A DNA stretch of 64,000 nucleotides from Fremontodendron californicum (taxonomy: Eukaryota > Streptophyta > Magnoliopsida > Malvales > Malvaceae), in NCBI GenBank assembly GCA_030761205.1, contig JAULJL010000046.1, forward strand, positions 10,061,590-10,125,589, written 5' to 3'. The position numbers and the translations under genes were made by a program. Below are positions 35,351-47,365 of this stretch, piece by piece (the stretch's first letter is position 1; each line of letters begins with the position of its first letter). The notes under the pieces were generated by a model. The model did not search any database, was not told the DNA's origin, and saw only the letters and a program-made list of their open reading frames with translations.

Positions 35351-37637
35351 GCATTTTAGTGTTGCTAGGATTTGCAGATGCCAATATCCCGTTTATTGGA
35401 TTCACAGGTCGGTTTGTGGGATCTGTGACTCCTTTTCGAACAACTTAAATACACTAAATGCATCTTCAACTCTTCAGAATAGCTTGATGCTATTTTCAAC
35501 AATGGCTGGTGGTACAATCTTGGTCCAGGCTCGAGACTCAGCCAAACTAAATATGGAAATACTTAATGCAATTGATGAGAAAAGATATACTGATACATGG
35601 AAGCTGTATGAACAGCACATGCAGATGGAAGGGTTTCCTCGAAAATCGGTTGTGAACAGGCTTCTGATAGGTTTTGCTGAAAGCCTTGATGTTCAATGGC
35701 TTGAGAAGGCTTATTCGATGGTCGAACAAGCGTTTCAGGAGAGTAAACAGAACTTGTTGGAGAAGGAGCCTCTGATTTATCTTTCTCTTGCCCTTGCCAA
35801 ATGCAGTTTGTCGGTTCCTGCATCAACTATTGTGAGAAAATTGGTAGAAACTGAACAATTTCCTCCTGTGACTGCCTGGTCAGCCGTCTTGGCCCACATG
35901 TCACAAACAGCTCCTGGTGCTTACTTAGCTGCCGAATTGATTCTTGAGATAGGTTACTTTTTCCAGGATGGGAGGGTGGACGGTCGTAAGAAGAGTAATG
36001 CACCTTTGATTGCTATGAAGCCTAATACTACTGCTTTCAACATTGCTTTGGCTGGCTGCCTTTTGTTTGGGACAACAAGGAAAGCAGAGCAGCTCCTCGA
36101 CATGATGCCTCGAATTGGTGTAAAAGCTGATATAAACTTACTGATTGTAATGGCACATATATATGAGAGAAATGGGCGAAGAGAAGATCTGAGGAAACTT
36201 CAGAGGCACATAGATGAAGCTTGTAACTTAACCGATATTCAGTTCCGACAGTTTTATAATTGTTTGCTTACATGCCATTTAAAATTTGGTGATCTTGATT
36301 CTGCCTCCAATATGGTTTTGGAAATGCTACGGAAAGCAAAGGAGGCACAAAATTCTCTTGCTGCTGCTACACTTTTGCTTGAAACTGCTGGAAATGATAA
36401 CAGGGCGCTTACTGCACACATTTCTGGGCCAAATCAGAGCGGACAAGAACCGGATGGCTCACATAACAACAGTTTAATTGAGAATCAGATTATATCTTAT
36501 GACGAGTTCTCTAGAGATAGAAATTTTGTTAAACTTGGAAATGAGGCTAAGGAAGTACTTCTTAGTTTACTAGCTAAGCTGCAGACGCAAGTTGAATTGA
36601 TTACAACTGAACATGGAATTCTACAACCAACAGAAAAGATTTATGTGAAATTGGTTAAGGCTTTCCTTGAAGCAGGGAAGATCAATGATTTGGCTCAGTT
36701 TCTTATCAAGGCAGAGAAAGAAGATTCCCCAGTTTCCAATGATGATTCGGCTTTGGTTCATGTTATCAAGTCTTGCATTTCACTTGGGTGGTTAGATCAA
36801 GCACATGACCTTTTGGATGAGATGCGTTTTGCTGGGGTTAGAACCGGTTCTTCCGTATATACCTCTCTCTTAAAAGCATACTGTAAAGCAAACCGCCCAC
36901 GAGAAGTCACATCGCTTTTACGAGATGCTCAAAAGGCTGGGATCCAACTAGATTCTAGTTGTTATGACACATTGATACAATCCCGGGTTCTTCAGCAGGA
37001 TACTCAAGGAGCCCTCCATCTATTCAAAGAGATGAAGGAGGCTAAGATACCTAGAGGTGGTAATCAAGAATTTGAGAGGTTGGTTGAAGGATGTGCAGGC
37101 AAAGGTGAAGCAGGGTTAATGGCAAAGCTCTTGAGAGAAATCAGGGAAGGGCAGAAACTGGATAGTGGTGTACATGACTGGAATAATGTAATCCATTTTT
37201 TCTGTAAGAAGAGGTTAATGCAAGATGCCGAAAAAGCTCTGGCGAAAATGAGGAGTCTGGGGCATGCTCCGAATGCTCAAACTTTCCACTCTATGGTCAC
37301 CGGATACGCTGCTATCGGAGGAAAATACATCGAGGTAACCGAGCTTTGGGGTGAAATGAAATCACTTGCTTCTTCCACCCCAATGAAGTTTGATCAGGAA
37401 CTTTTGGATTCATTGCTCTATAGCTTTGTAAGGGGTGGATTTTTTGTTAGAGCAAATGAAGTTGTGGACATGATGGAAAAGGGAAACATGTTCATTGACA
37501 AGTACAAGTATAGGACCCTCTTCTTGAAGTACCATAAAACACTTTATAAAGGCAAGGCTCCCAAATTCCAGACAGAATCCCAACTAAAGAAGAGGGAATC
37601 AGCATTGACTTTCAAGAAGTGGGTTGGTTTATGTTAA
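35283..37637 (+). CDS. Pentatricopeptide-repeat protein, At1g03100-like
   Basis: An intronless gene of 784 residues, as is usual for plant PPR genes and close to the Arabidopsis At1g03100 length (about 793). I chose the ATG at 35283 (MRKMRRSIMAVS); the N-terminal 40 residues are basic and serine-rich with few acids, as in mitochondrial presequences. Helical pairs with PPR signatures are visible: TAFNIALAGCLLFGTTRKAE near 255, VYTSLLKAYCKANRPREVTS near 530, CYDTLIQSRVLQQDTQGALH near 565, and TFHSMVTGYAAIGGK near 675. There are no C-terminal E or DYW domains, so it is P-class. Family knowledge: such proteins bind organellar RNA and act in its processing or stability. The target RNA cannot be read from the sequence. 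Identification as the At1g03100 orthologue is from memory of the family. Confidence 0.92.
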   Translation: MRKMRRSIMAVSPSFLFALLPHRHFSVARICRCQYPVYWIHRSVCGICDSFSNNLNTLNASSTLQNSLMLFSTMAGGTILVQARDSAKLNMEILNAIDEKRYTDTWKLYEQHMQMEGFPRKSVVNRLLIGFAESLDVQWLEKAYSMVEQAFQESKQNLLEKEPLIYLSLALAKCSLSVPASTIVRKLVETEQFPPVTAWSAVLAHMSQTAPGAYLAAELILEIGYFFQDGRVDGRKKSNAPLIAMKPNTTAFNIALAGCLLFGTTRKAEQLLDMMPRIGVKADINLLIVMAHIYERNGRREDLRKLQRHIDEACNLTDIQFRQFYNCLLTCHLKFGDLDSASNMVLEMLRKAKEAQNSLAAATLLLETAGNDNRALTAHISGPNQSGQEPDGSHNNSLIENQIISYDEFSRDRNFVKLGNEAKEVLLSLLAKLQTQVELITTEHGILQPTEKIYVKLVKAFLEAGKINDLAQFLIKAEKEDSPVSNDDSALVHVIKSCISLGWLDQAHDLLDEMRFAGVRTGSSVYTSLLKAYCKANRPREVTSLLRDAQKAGIQLDSSCYDTLIQSRVLQQDTQGALHLFKEMKEAKIPRGGNQEFERLVEGCAGKGEAGLMAKLLREIREGQKLDSGVHDWNNVIHFFCKKRLMQDAEKALAKMRSLGHAPNAQTFHSMVTGYAAIGGKYIEVTELWGEMKSLASSTPMKFDQELLDSLLYSFVRGGFFVRANEVVDMMEKGNMFIDKYKYRTLFLKYHKTLYKGKAPKFQTESQLKKRESALTFKKWVGLC

Positions 37638-37774
37638 AGGAGATTCGTTTTGAGTGCTACATGTAATTTAGAGCTGCAATGAGCCAATGATTGAGAGCTG
37701 ATTCCCTCTAAAATCCTAGAGAGAATGACTTTGTTTACCATCGATGCTACCCTATTTACTTTTTGCTGCTCAGG

Positions 37775-38038
37775 TAGACCTGGCAATTCGTGTATCCATA
37801 TCGTGTTCGTATATTTGATCGTATCATAATCATGTTTAAGGTATTTTATATTTATATAAATTTTGATACGTTAATAATTCGTATTATATAAATTTTGAGA
37901 CATTCGTGTATTCGTATCGTTTTCGTATTATTATTTCGTGTCGTGTCATGTTCGTGTCGTGTTTTTAGTTATTTTTTCGTATCGTGTTTGTGTTGTGTCC
38001 AATATTACCAAGTGTTGTGTCCAATATTACCAAGTCTA
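37775..38038. mobile_element. 264-bp TIR element, TAGACCTGGCAATTCG family
   Basis: Starts TAGACCTGGCAATTCGTGTA and ends (reversed) TAGACTTGGTAATATTGG. It lies 137 bp past the PPR stop. Near the right end a 22-bp unit (TGTTGTGTCCAATATTACCAAG) is repeated exactly in tandem at 37991-38034. No target duplication is seen. Confidence 0.75.
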
Positions 38039-38123
38039 AGTACGGGGTAGAGGCAACAATTTTGTTTGAATATTGTTGAATATTATCAAGATGATCAATT
38101 TTTTTAATTTCATTTAATTTCTT

Positions 38124-38125
<2 letters not shown>

Positions 38126-38157
<32 letters not shown>
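38126..38157 (+). repeat. (TA)n microsatellite
   Basis: Uninterrupted TA dinucleotides of about 32 bp. The surrounding 38040-38880 is AT-rich and has no recognised gene. Confidence 0.95.
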
Positions 38158-38161
<4 letters not shown>

Positions 38162-38890
38162 GTATCTTTCTATAAAAAGAAAACTCCTTTTAAAAGTTAA
38201 ATATTATAATTGTAATTAAATTACAAAATAACAATACTATAATGTTATGTTTGATAACATAAATTTGAAATTTTGGATTTAAATTTCATTTGTTATATAA
38301 ATTTTAAAAATAAAATGCATATATTATGTATAAATTAATTAAAAATTTTAAAATTTAATATGATTATATATTTAAAATATTAAAAAAGTCTTTGAAATTT
38401 ATCACTTTATTTAGATAAATCTCTATACTTTTATTATACCTAAATAAACTTTCATTTTTTTATTTGTAACCAAATAAATCATTGTTTCAAATAAAATATT
38501 GATTAATGTTAAGAATTTATTTAGGTATAAATTAAATGTTAAAGACTTATTTAAGTACAATAAGTTAAGAACTTAATTGGTTGCTCTTGCAAATTAAAAA
38601 TTAAGAGTTTATTTGAGAAGAATAAAAGTATATGAAGTTATAAAGTGGAGGGGTTATTTTATTATTTTAACCAAAATCAAAACGAAAATGGAAATACCAA
38701 ATTCTCCTAGGGATAAAAACCAACAAACTTATTTTAGGCTAAGCATTGCTTTGCTTTGCTTTGATTGAACTAAAGGCCAAGCAAACTCAGTTAGAACAAA
38801 AAGAAACTCAGGAAACTGATAGGAGCTGCATGCCCTTCATGAAACGGAAATCTCAGCAGCTACAAAAGCAATTCAACAAATAGATGTTAA

Positions 38891-39249
38891 CAGTGTTGAA
38901 AAAACCGGACCGAAGATCGAACAGGTCAGACCTTCTGAATCGGCCGGTTTAACAAAAATAATTTTAAATATATATAAAAGTAGTTTTAATGTAAAATAAG
39001 TAATAAATATAGTAAATAATTAATAAGAATATATATTTGATTTAGTGGTAATGGTATAACCTTTATTATTAAACCAAGAGATTAAGGGTTCAAATCTCAC
39101 CACTTATTAAAAAAAAAAAAAGATTTTTTATCGATTAAACCAGTTTTTCACCGGTTTAAGAAAATTCAGGTTTTATGTATAGTACCAGACCGGATGGACC
39201 ACCGGTTCAACCGGTTCGACCGGCCAGTCCGGTCTTTTTCTATTCCATG
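38891..39249. mobile_element. 359-bp hAT-like element, CARTGTT family
   Basis: Flanks are gatgttaa and gatgttag (7 of 8). Ends CAGTGTTGAAAAAACCGGAC and, reversed, CATGGAATAGAAAAAGACCG. The interior on the + strand contains TTTAGTGGTAATGGTATAAC and AAGGGTTCAAATCTCACC (39043-39108), a close imitation of tRNA A and B boxes. It lies just downstream of the HMT gene. Confidence 0.88.
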
Positions 39250-39376
39250 GATGTTAGGCAAAGCTTATGGCAGGTATTCTCTTAAGACTAAACTGGGAAA
39301 GAAGTTAGAAAGTTGAAGTTAAGGCACCTCAGCATCTCCCAGTTGCAATATGTAATCAAGCTGCTGCTGTTTATAA

Positions 39377-42300
39377 TTACTGCATGGGTGCTGCAGGAGA
39401 TCTATGGGAAAGTTTACTGTATATGGCTCTGATAGTATCTGGAGTAGTTCTACAACAACCTCCTATAAGGGAAGCCCCAGCCTCGCACCATTTGTTTACG
39501 TAGGAAACATAATCTTCATCGGAGACTCCGGTGTTTTGCTGTCACAGAAACAATGAAGCAGATATTGCAGATAAGTCTGGTATGGCATGTCCACAGAAAC
39601 AATGATGCAGACCTATGTTGCTTCGACTCTTCATTTTTTTTGAAATATCCGTGTTCAACATCCGTATCCGACGTATATTCAGACATGGGTATGGGAATAT
39701 GATTCTCCAAGGATCCTCCAAATACATAAAAATTTTAGAAAAAATTGAATATGCCCGTGTCGGACACGTACTAGTATCCGACATTCACAACCGAGTCCGA
39801 GTAAACAAAGAAAGCTCCACTTGAACACTGGAAAACACGAATTGATGAAAATCAATATAATTCAGCTTTCCTTTTTTTTTTCCCCTCAATTATTTGGCAA
39901 TTTCCTTTATCCTTTATTTTCTTCAAAGCCAAATGGAAATCGAATTTTGTTAAGTGTAGTTTAAAGTTGCAGAAAAGATCAGGACCAAGTAGGAATAAAA
40001 AATTGAGACTTCACCTATGCTGCTATTACTCAGACTCAGAGCCTAGAACTTAGAAACACAGTATTAGGAATCAAGTAAGTGGTACCACTTTAGTTAATGT
40101 TCTTAAGTTTAGACTTAGCAATTAGGGGTGAGCACTTGTGAACCAATTAAACCGATCGAAACCGATCCTAATCGGTTTCAGTAAAATTTGATTAAGAAAA
40201 TCTGTTTAAATAGGTTTATTCGGTCGATTTGCAATTTTTTATTTTTCAAACAGAACCGACCGTACAAATCGACACCTAATTAAAAAAATAAATAAATTAT
40301 ATATTTTTATTTATATTAACCATATCCAACCCAATTATCTTACCCATCCCATAATCATATTACCCAATTTCATAAATCCAAAACAAACCCCAAACTGACA
40401 TAACCAACCGAATCGAACCGATTAATTTCGGTTCGATTATTTTGGTTCTTGTATAGAATTCGGTCGGTTCGGTCGATTTTTCAAGTTCGATCGGTTTATT
40501 CGGTTTTTAAAATATTAGAACCTAACCGACCAAATGCTCACCTCTATTAGCAATCAAGAGATGTTTCTTGATATCATTTTTGACAACAACTTAAAACTCT
40601 AGTTAGTAGTGATCATATTATTCTTTAATGAGACCTTTTTGATTCAAATAAATTGTTCCTTCAAAGTTCAGACCCACTTTTTTAAGCAAGGGATGTTTCA
40701 TGCCTCGTCCAGAGAAAGAAAAAGAAAATAAACTTACCACCCATTCCTTCCGATCTCCATCATAACTCTCGCCACTATTGGGATATATAACTATAGGTTT
40801 GGTAGTGACCTGCACAAATTATTAACCACATAAGCACAATCCATCAAAAATTATAGGCTACAACGTTAGAGGAACAAATTCCTCAAACATATAAAAAGAA
40901 CTAAAAAAAGTAGAGACCCAGTCTGAATAGCTTCAAAATGCCTCACAAAGTTTGTATGCATTAGCATCCATCACTATACAATTTTCACATTCTAATAATA
41001 TGATCATGAAACATATCACTACCTATGTTACCCGGACTAGAGAATGAGTATCGGATACGGGTATTTATCCGACACGGGTATGCTCGATTTTTTTAAAAAA
41101 ATTTTCATATATTTGAAGGATCATACCCCCATACCCATAGTCGGACACAGGTGTAGACCAGATACTTTGGGAAAAATGAAGAGTCCGGGTAACATAGATC
41201 ACTGCAACTATTCTGTATTATGAAAAACCAGATATAAATATTGTAAAAGACACACAACGGAATTCTTCAGCATCAGACAAGAGTATAGTACCAAAAAATG
41301 AATAAATAGAAAGAAAGCAAGCAAAGTGCACCATATCCACCTAAAAGGTGGGAAAAAAAGAGTATAATAATTTAAATAGAATGATAATTAACATAATAGA
41401 AAAATTAAAACCTTCTTAATAGCTAAAATCAGATCATGGATAAATCTAGGAGGCGTGCAGTTGATTCCAACAGCAACAACTTGCTTGCATGATTCAGCAA
41501 TTGATGCACATTCAAGCAAAGAATCACCACTAACTACATTGATGCCATCTTTTGAGTTGAAAGATAACCAAGCAGGAATCTTTATGTCTTCTTCCTCTAA
41601 GAGTTCAGCATAAGCCTGCATGAAGAACCCCCCAAATCTTAAAATTAAGAAGAAACAAATTAAACAACAAAGTAGAAACTGAGCATTGAATCAATAAGCA
41701 GACAACATGCTAACCAATTTGGGAAACCTTTAGGGCATGGAAGGCATAAAGCAATTTAGCAACTCAGGTTTGTCCCATATACCCTTCTTACTTTTATCTT
41801 AAAGAAAAAGCTTTCATTTAGAATCAATAAATGTTCAGCAATACCTGAGCTTCTATCTTGTTCGGAACTGTTTCAAATGCTATTAGGTCAGGACCCGCTT
41901 CTGCCAGGACCTGAACCCTTCTGCGATGAAATTCTTTCAAAGCTTCTAGAGTCATTGCAGCACCATAGTCCCCACTAGTATATAGAGAATATAACAACAC
42001 AGAGAGAAGGAGACATGTTAGTATTTACTCCAAATTTAATGATTTTCATTTACAGAAAAGGATAACAGATCATAACAGGGAGTCTAGGAGCAGCAAAGTT
42101 GGATGGATAAACATTACTTAATAACATTTGCATGGATGGTTGACACACCTGTACTCAGACCCATCAGCCAAATAAGCCCCATAGCTGCCTACTGATGCTG
42201 CAACTAAGATGGGACGAGTTTTGAGTATCGTACCATCTCCTATTTCATCAGAAGAACTTTTACTACATCTTTCATAATACATATTCCTTGCCTCAAGGGC

Positions 42301-44719
42301 GATTTCCACGCTTTTTTTAAGCAAGGTTTCACTTTGTTCTCTAGAAAAGCCTTTTGCTTCGAACCCCTGAATGGTGGCCTGTTAAATATATTTAAACTCG
42401 CATCAGTTGTGGAGAGAGAGAGAGAAAGAGAAAGAGAGAAAGTGTTTTTAATACCTGATAGGATGCTGTGATAACAATATCTGCACCAGCTTCAAGGTAG
42501 TCAAGGTGTACCTGCTCAAACTAGTTTGGTAAATGATCTAGAGAAGCAACCTTAACATCACATATGGTCTATTTCAAAACCACTACAATTTTAGGAGATA
42601 TTGCAAAGTTACAAAAAAACTAGAAATTCAATGACTGGAGCTGTTCATTATGAACATATAACTTGAAATAACAAAATTTTCAATCAAATGATGTTACAGT
42701 GACATCAATATATACATAAAAATTATGGATCTTCTGATCTAGCCATATGAGTCCCAGTCAACTGAACAAGTGCAAAGCAGAAAAGGAATAATATGGCTTG
42801 CTTTTCAACACCTCAACTTTTAGCCATCCACAAATTTTCAAATTATTCTTGTTTATTTAGACTTGCATAATTGTCCGACAATATTCTAATCTCGGTCTCC
42901 TAACTCCTAACACATTTAATAATTAGAATAGCATAATTAATCTTGAAATTGTGTTGAGTAAAGCAAACCCAGGTCTCATCTCTTTTAAAAGACAACTAGC
43001 AAGCACTTTTTGGTCATTGAAACTTACTACATGGGTTTTCAGAGCCTACAACAGAACCAAGCTCTCCTAGATAAGCTTTTAAAACATCCCAACCCAAAAT
43101 ATCATCTTTACTTTATTTCTCTTTTCATATTATCTGAGAGAAAGAGATAGAGCAAGTACAGACATGGACTACAAACTAAAAAAAGTCAATTCTGTTAAGG
43201 GATAAGGGCTAAAACCCTGACAACCTCAAATATATATAAAAAAAAAAAGTCAATTCTTTCAAGTTTAACCACATATTAAATACCCAATATGGAGGTCCAA
43301 ACTCAAGCGTTTGCACATAACATTAATTTATTTGTAGCAGTACAATGATTATCAAAACAATACAAACAAAAACTAACGTTATGTTTGGATTGAGAGGAAG
43401 TGAGAGAAAGGAAAGTAAGGTAAATAAGGTAAATAAGGAAACCTTTTCTTTGTTTGACTATTATTTAAATTAAAATAAAGGACCCTCCATTTCCCTCAAA
43501 AGTTTCATTTTTCAATTAAGCGGAGTAAAAAAAGTTCAAACGTGAAATAAATTTTATGTCCTTATTATTATTTTTCATTTTTCAAAGAGGACTACAATAT
43601 TCAAGCTTAACCACTAAAACAGCCTTTAAATCTTATGCAACTCATTCATCAACTATTTTTTTGTTCAATAACTTCGACTTCTACAATTTTTTTAAATTTA
43701 TGCCTCTTTTTTTTTTACTTCATAAATTCTATTAAAAAAATAGAAGAACATGTCTAAATTCTAAAAGTCTCATTTTTTATTTTGTAGGAAAATGCTAATA
43801 CTTATACAAATTTATAATTAATTTTATCTTAATAATAAATATTTCAATTCTTGAATTTTCTCATTAATGGATTAATTTGAAAAAATATATATTTTGTATA
43901 AAAATAATTTCAAGCATACATTCTTTTATGGATTAATTAAAAAAAAAAGTAATCTTTTTAATTGAAAATATTTTTTTAACTTTCAAAATTATTTAAAATA
44001 ATTAATCTCAAGATTATTCACATTTATTTTGAAAAATGTATAATCGGAACAATGAAATATAAATATAAATATATTATATATTATTTTCTTTCCTTTCCAC
44101 TGCTTAACCAAACCAAGATTGTAATCAATCCTTTTTTTCCTTTCCCTTCCTCATTTTAGTTATCCAAACAAGGAAATGAAGTATCATTTCTTTCATTTCT
44201 TTTAAAATCCTTTCTTTTCCTTTACTTTCCTTTCCTGACTTCAATCCAAACATAGGCTAACTGAGAATTTTTTTTCAATAAATTATAATTAATCAGAGTA
44301 TAATTCAGTTCCAAGTATAAAGCCAGTAGCATAACAGTGAAAATTCCCAAAAAGAGCTCCTCCAACCAGTCCTTTTTCACTGTTATGCCATTCCTCTTCC
44401 TTCCATCAAAATTCAAAACTTACATTCACGTAAAATTAATTTCATATTATTACCACTTGGTTTTTTTTTTTTTTTTTTTAAAGGAAGGAAAATAAAATCA
44501 AGGTTCAAAAAACTAATCTTGAGAGAGAGAGAATTTTACGGAGCGAACGAGGTCAGGAGAATTGTGGAGGCATTTGGCACTCCAGAGGGGATCGTTGAGG
44601 TCAGCGCCCTTGCATTCCAACTCCGTAGCGAATCCTCCGTCGATAACGGCGGCGCCTCCCGCCTGGCGAAGGAAATCCTTCATCAATGACGTAGTCGTTG
44701 GGATGTTGCGAGCTTCCAT
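39377..44719 (-). CDS. HMT: Homocysteine S-methyltransferase
   Basis: Exons in reading order: 44719-44540, 42511-42455, 42378-42149, 41974-41845, 41615-41412, 40809-40738 and 39538-39377 (344 residues, like Arabidopsis HMT2/HMT3). The enzyme moves a methyl group from S-methylmethionine (or S-adenosylmethionine) to homocysteine to give methionine, in the cytosol, as part of the SMM cycle. The DGGFATEL motif near residue 28, VGSYGAYLADGSEYSGDYG around 142-160, the FETVPNK block around 190, and the zinc-binding cysteines at 252 (VGINC) and 319-320 (GGCC) are all present. The start ATG follows a plausible leader and a TATA box 110 bp upstream. Introns 1, 5 and 6 carry transposable elements. No breaks were seen. 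Confidence 0.93.
39613..39810. mobile_element. TIR element, CTATGTTACYCGG family, in HMT intron 6
   Basis: Starts CTATGTTGCTTCGACTCTTC and ends ACCGAGTCCGAGTAAACAAAG. The interior ATCCGTATCCGACGTATATT and AAATACATAAAAATTTTAG match the family in the reverse sense. No clear target duplication is visible. It starts about 75 bp from the last HMT exon. Confidence 0.75.
40123..40546. mobile_element. 424-bp hAT MITE with perfect 8-bp duplication, HMT intron 6
   Basis: The flanks are identical: ttagcaat at 40115-40122 and 40547-40554. The terminal repeats are TAGGGGTGAGCA and, reversed, TAGAGGTGAGCA, fitting the hAT consensus YAGNG. The interior has many TTCGGTTCG words and no coding capacity. This is the cleanest member of its family in the window. 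Confidence 0.93.
41023..41197. mobile_element. 175-bp TIR element, CTATGTTACYCGG family, HMT intron 5
   Basis: Starts CTATGTTACCCGGACTAG and ends AAGAGTCCGGGTAACATAG. Flanks are atcactac and atcactgc (7 of 8). With the copies at 26972 and 52808 it defines the family: 8-bp duplications and a 13-15 bp terminal repeat. Confidence 0.9.
43378..44256. mobile_element. About 880-bp TIR element in HMT intron 1
   Basis: Ends GTTATGTTTGGATTGAGAGG and, reversed, CCTATGTTTGGATTGAAGTC, with GGAAAG-rich subterminal inverted repeats inside. The word ctaac flanks both sides (43373-43377 and 44257-44261). The interior is AT-rich and noncoding. It makes up about half of the intron. The superfamily is uncertain. 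Confidence 0.7.
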
Positions 44720-44827
44720 CTGAAAAAAAGGGGGGAGTTTTTGACCGTTTAGTACGAACTATGGACGCCCTCTCTTTTTCTGTGTCAAGTTTGAACTGTT
44801 TTGTCGCCATCGCACCCGCAACTCCCA

Positions 44828-44834
44828 ATTTATA
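44828..44834 (-). promoter_or_regulatory. TATA box of the HMT gene
   Basis: TATAAAT on the - strand in the context CTCTATAAATTGGG, about 110 bp upstream of the HMT start codon. Spacing and context suit a core promoter. Confidence 0.6.
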
Positions 44835-44899
44835 GAGAAAAAACAGTTTTACCCTTTGGCCCCAGGAAGTTGCTGATATTACGATATTGACCATTGCAA

Positions 44900-46477
44900 T
44901 TTATGTACTTAGCTTCGTTACTAATTAGTGTAATCAATTTAAAGATTTTCAAATCAGGTGTATCTTTCAAAATTTATTGAACTATAGTGTTTAATTTATG
45001 GAATTGTATAACTTTTTCAAGCAAAAAAAAAAAAGTATACAAACAAATTTAATGTAGTAGGAAACCCGCGTTTAACTGAGTTAATTTATATAATTATTTT
45101 TAAAAAAATATAATTCAACAGATATAAATTTTGATATTAACATTCACAATTATTTTTCTATCTACAAATTACAATTTCTTTTATATAAAAAAAAGTTAAT
45201 ATAGTTGTATATATTCTTTTTAATGAGACAATGACAAATTATTTTTCTGATTTTCAAAGATTTTTTTACCTAATTTGTCCTATTTATCTGCATGAAAACT
45301 CTAATATTGTTATATCTGCTCAACTAAAGAGAAGAGCTATTGGCTCAAAAAATTAAAAGGAAAAGCATTAAAGCAGATTATAAAAACATTAAATATTATA
45401 ATTCCTTTCTGATTTCTAAAATTTGAGAGTAGATAAGACTCAATCAAATAGCATCATGTTGTTAAATAAAAGCCATTAGCTACTGTTATTCTGCAATAAA
45501 TTTGGTAATCTGTGTTTTTATATAATATTTATATTATTTTTATATTATAATCGTATTTAAAATATTATAAATTTTGATATATTAATAATTTGTATTATAT
45601 AAATTTTTATATTTTCGAATATTCATATCGTATTGATATTATTTTTTATTTTATATCATATTTTAATTATTTTTTTCGTATTCAAAATTTTCAACAAAAA
45701 AAACCTTAATTATTTTGTGATCATCATTCACGAACAGAACAATCAACTTAAATTAGATATAATTTATGTAGATTTTGCTAAAAAATATTTTTAAGATATT
45801 TGTTAAAATTACTTAAATTATTATTAATAATATTTTATATTAAATACAATAATTAACAATTATTTTGACCAATTCCAACACATAAAAAATAGTGATTTAC
45901 TTAATATAATAATTTTAAAGAGTGTTATTTGATCACTCGTTAGCCCGATTTGTATCATGCAATACGAGTCAACATGTTTTATCCAAACTTGGTCATCATT
46001 ATCTTTGTTGCCTTCCTCGGTTGTCGTATCTAGATCTAACAATTCGTATATTTATATGTTATTCGTGTATTTTTATATATCATAATCGTGTTTAAGGTAT
46101 TATATATTTATATAAATTTTAATACGTTAATAATTCATATTATATAAATTTTAACACATTCATATATTCGTATCGTATTTATATTATTTTTTATATTATA
46201 TTATATTTTATATCATATTTTAATTATTATTTTTTTATGTCATCTTCATTGCCAGATATTATGTTTAGTGAGAAATGAGAATCACTCTCACCAATGGTAT
46301 TTTTAGTTCAGTAGTTGTAAGTTAGAAGAAAGCTCGAAAGTCATTATACTAATAAATGAACCAATTAACCAATAACACAATTTGCTAAAATGATCATTGA
46401 TTCAATTTTGAGTGTGATTGAAGTTTTAGCATTGAATCTCCCAACAGTAACTGGATTTACACAGGGTCAGGAAGAGG
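44900..46477. other. HMT upstream intergenic DNA with two decayed elements
   Basis: AT-rich sequence without a supported gene. About 45500-45690 and 46031-46261 are copies of the TAGACCTGGCAATTCG family; the latter starts TAGATCTAACAATTCGTATA and holds ATACGTTAATAATTCATATT. The rest is featureless. Confidence 0.5.
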
Positions 46478-46761
46478 TAGTTCTGTTAAAGAATTAGGCT
46501 ATTCGTTTGATCCGATAAATTCGGATCATATTATATCGAGTTTGAATATAAATTTTTTTAATTCGGATCGATCTGGTCTGAATTATTATTTATTAATAAA
46601 AAAATATTTTTTAATTATAAAAAGATATAAATATTAATATAAAAAATTTTAATTTTTTAATATTTTTTAAATAATATAATAAATTTTTGAACCAACTCAA
46701 ACCCAACCGAACTTGAATAAAATATCTAAAAAAAATAGAGCCGCGGTTATGAACACATCTA
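46478..46761. mobile_element. 284-bp GC-ended hAT-like MITE
   Basis: Starts TAGTTCTGTTAAAGAATTAG and ends (reversed) TAGATGTGTTCATAACCGCG. Flanks are ggaagagg and aaaagagg (6 of 8). The AT core is shared with the family. Confidence 0.65.
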
Positions 46762-46814
46762 AAAGAGGGCCACTGGTTTTATAGGTTTTATAAAGAACAA
46801 AAATATGGAGTTAA

Positions 46815-47365
46815 AAGCAATATGATCGGTATCTCGGCCGATACGTTTTTTTTTTTAAGGTAAACTGAAACGGTATCAATTTCATATCGTTTAGATTTTT
46901 GTACCGGCCCGTATCGGTTTGTACAAGATTTTGATTTTAAAATTTTTTTATAAAAAAAAAAATCACTTATTTGATTTTTTAAACTAATTTCAATATTTTT
47001 TGTGTCATGATCATTTTTATTTTTTTCATAATTACATTTTAAAATAAAATATATTTATTAAATTACGCTATTGAACATAATTAATCATAATTTACTATAT
47101 TTTTTAAATATTTTAATATTTATTTTACTTATTTGATGTTTAAAAATTTTATATTTGCATAAAAACATATATATGCATATAATGAATGTATATTTGCATA
47201 TATATATATATATATATAATATTTTATTAAAAAAATAAACTATATATATAGATATATGAAAAAATATTTAAAAAATATTAATAAATTTAAAATAATACAT
47301 TAAAATATATCGATATCGATACGTATCAATATCAAAATAAAAACGATACGTTTCGTTAAAAGAGG
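46815..47365. mobile_element. TIR element, GGTATCGTACCGG family
   Basis: Shares end and interior blocks with 55547-56127: AAGGTAAACTGAAACGGTAT, TTTTTGTACCGGCCCGTATC, TTGAACATAATTAATCATAA, and a right part with GATATCGATACGTATC. The terminal repeats are worn. Noncoding. Confidence 0.6.

Noticed and set aside
44222..44894. Reverse open frames upstream of or within HMT intron 1
   Set aside because: 44222-44416 is inside a TIR element, and 44601-44894 reads the first HMT exon and leader in the wrong frame.
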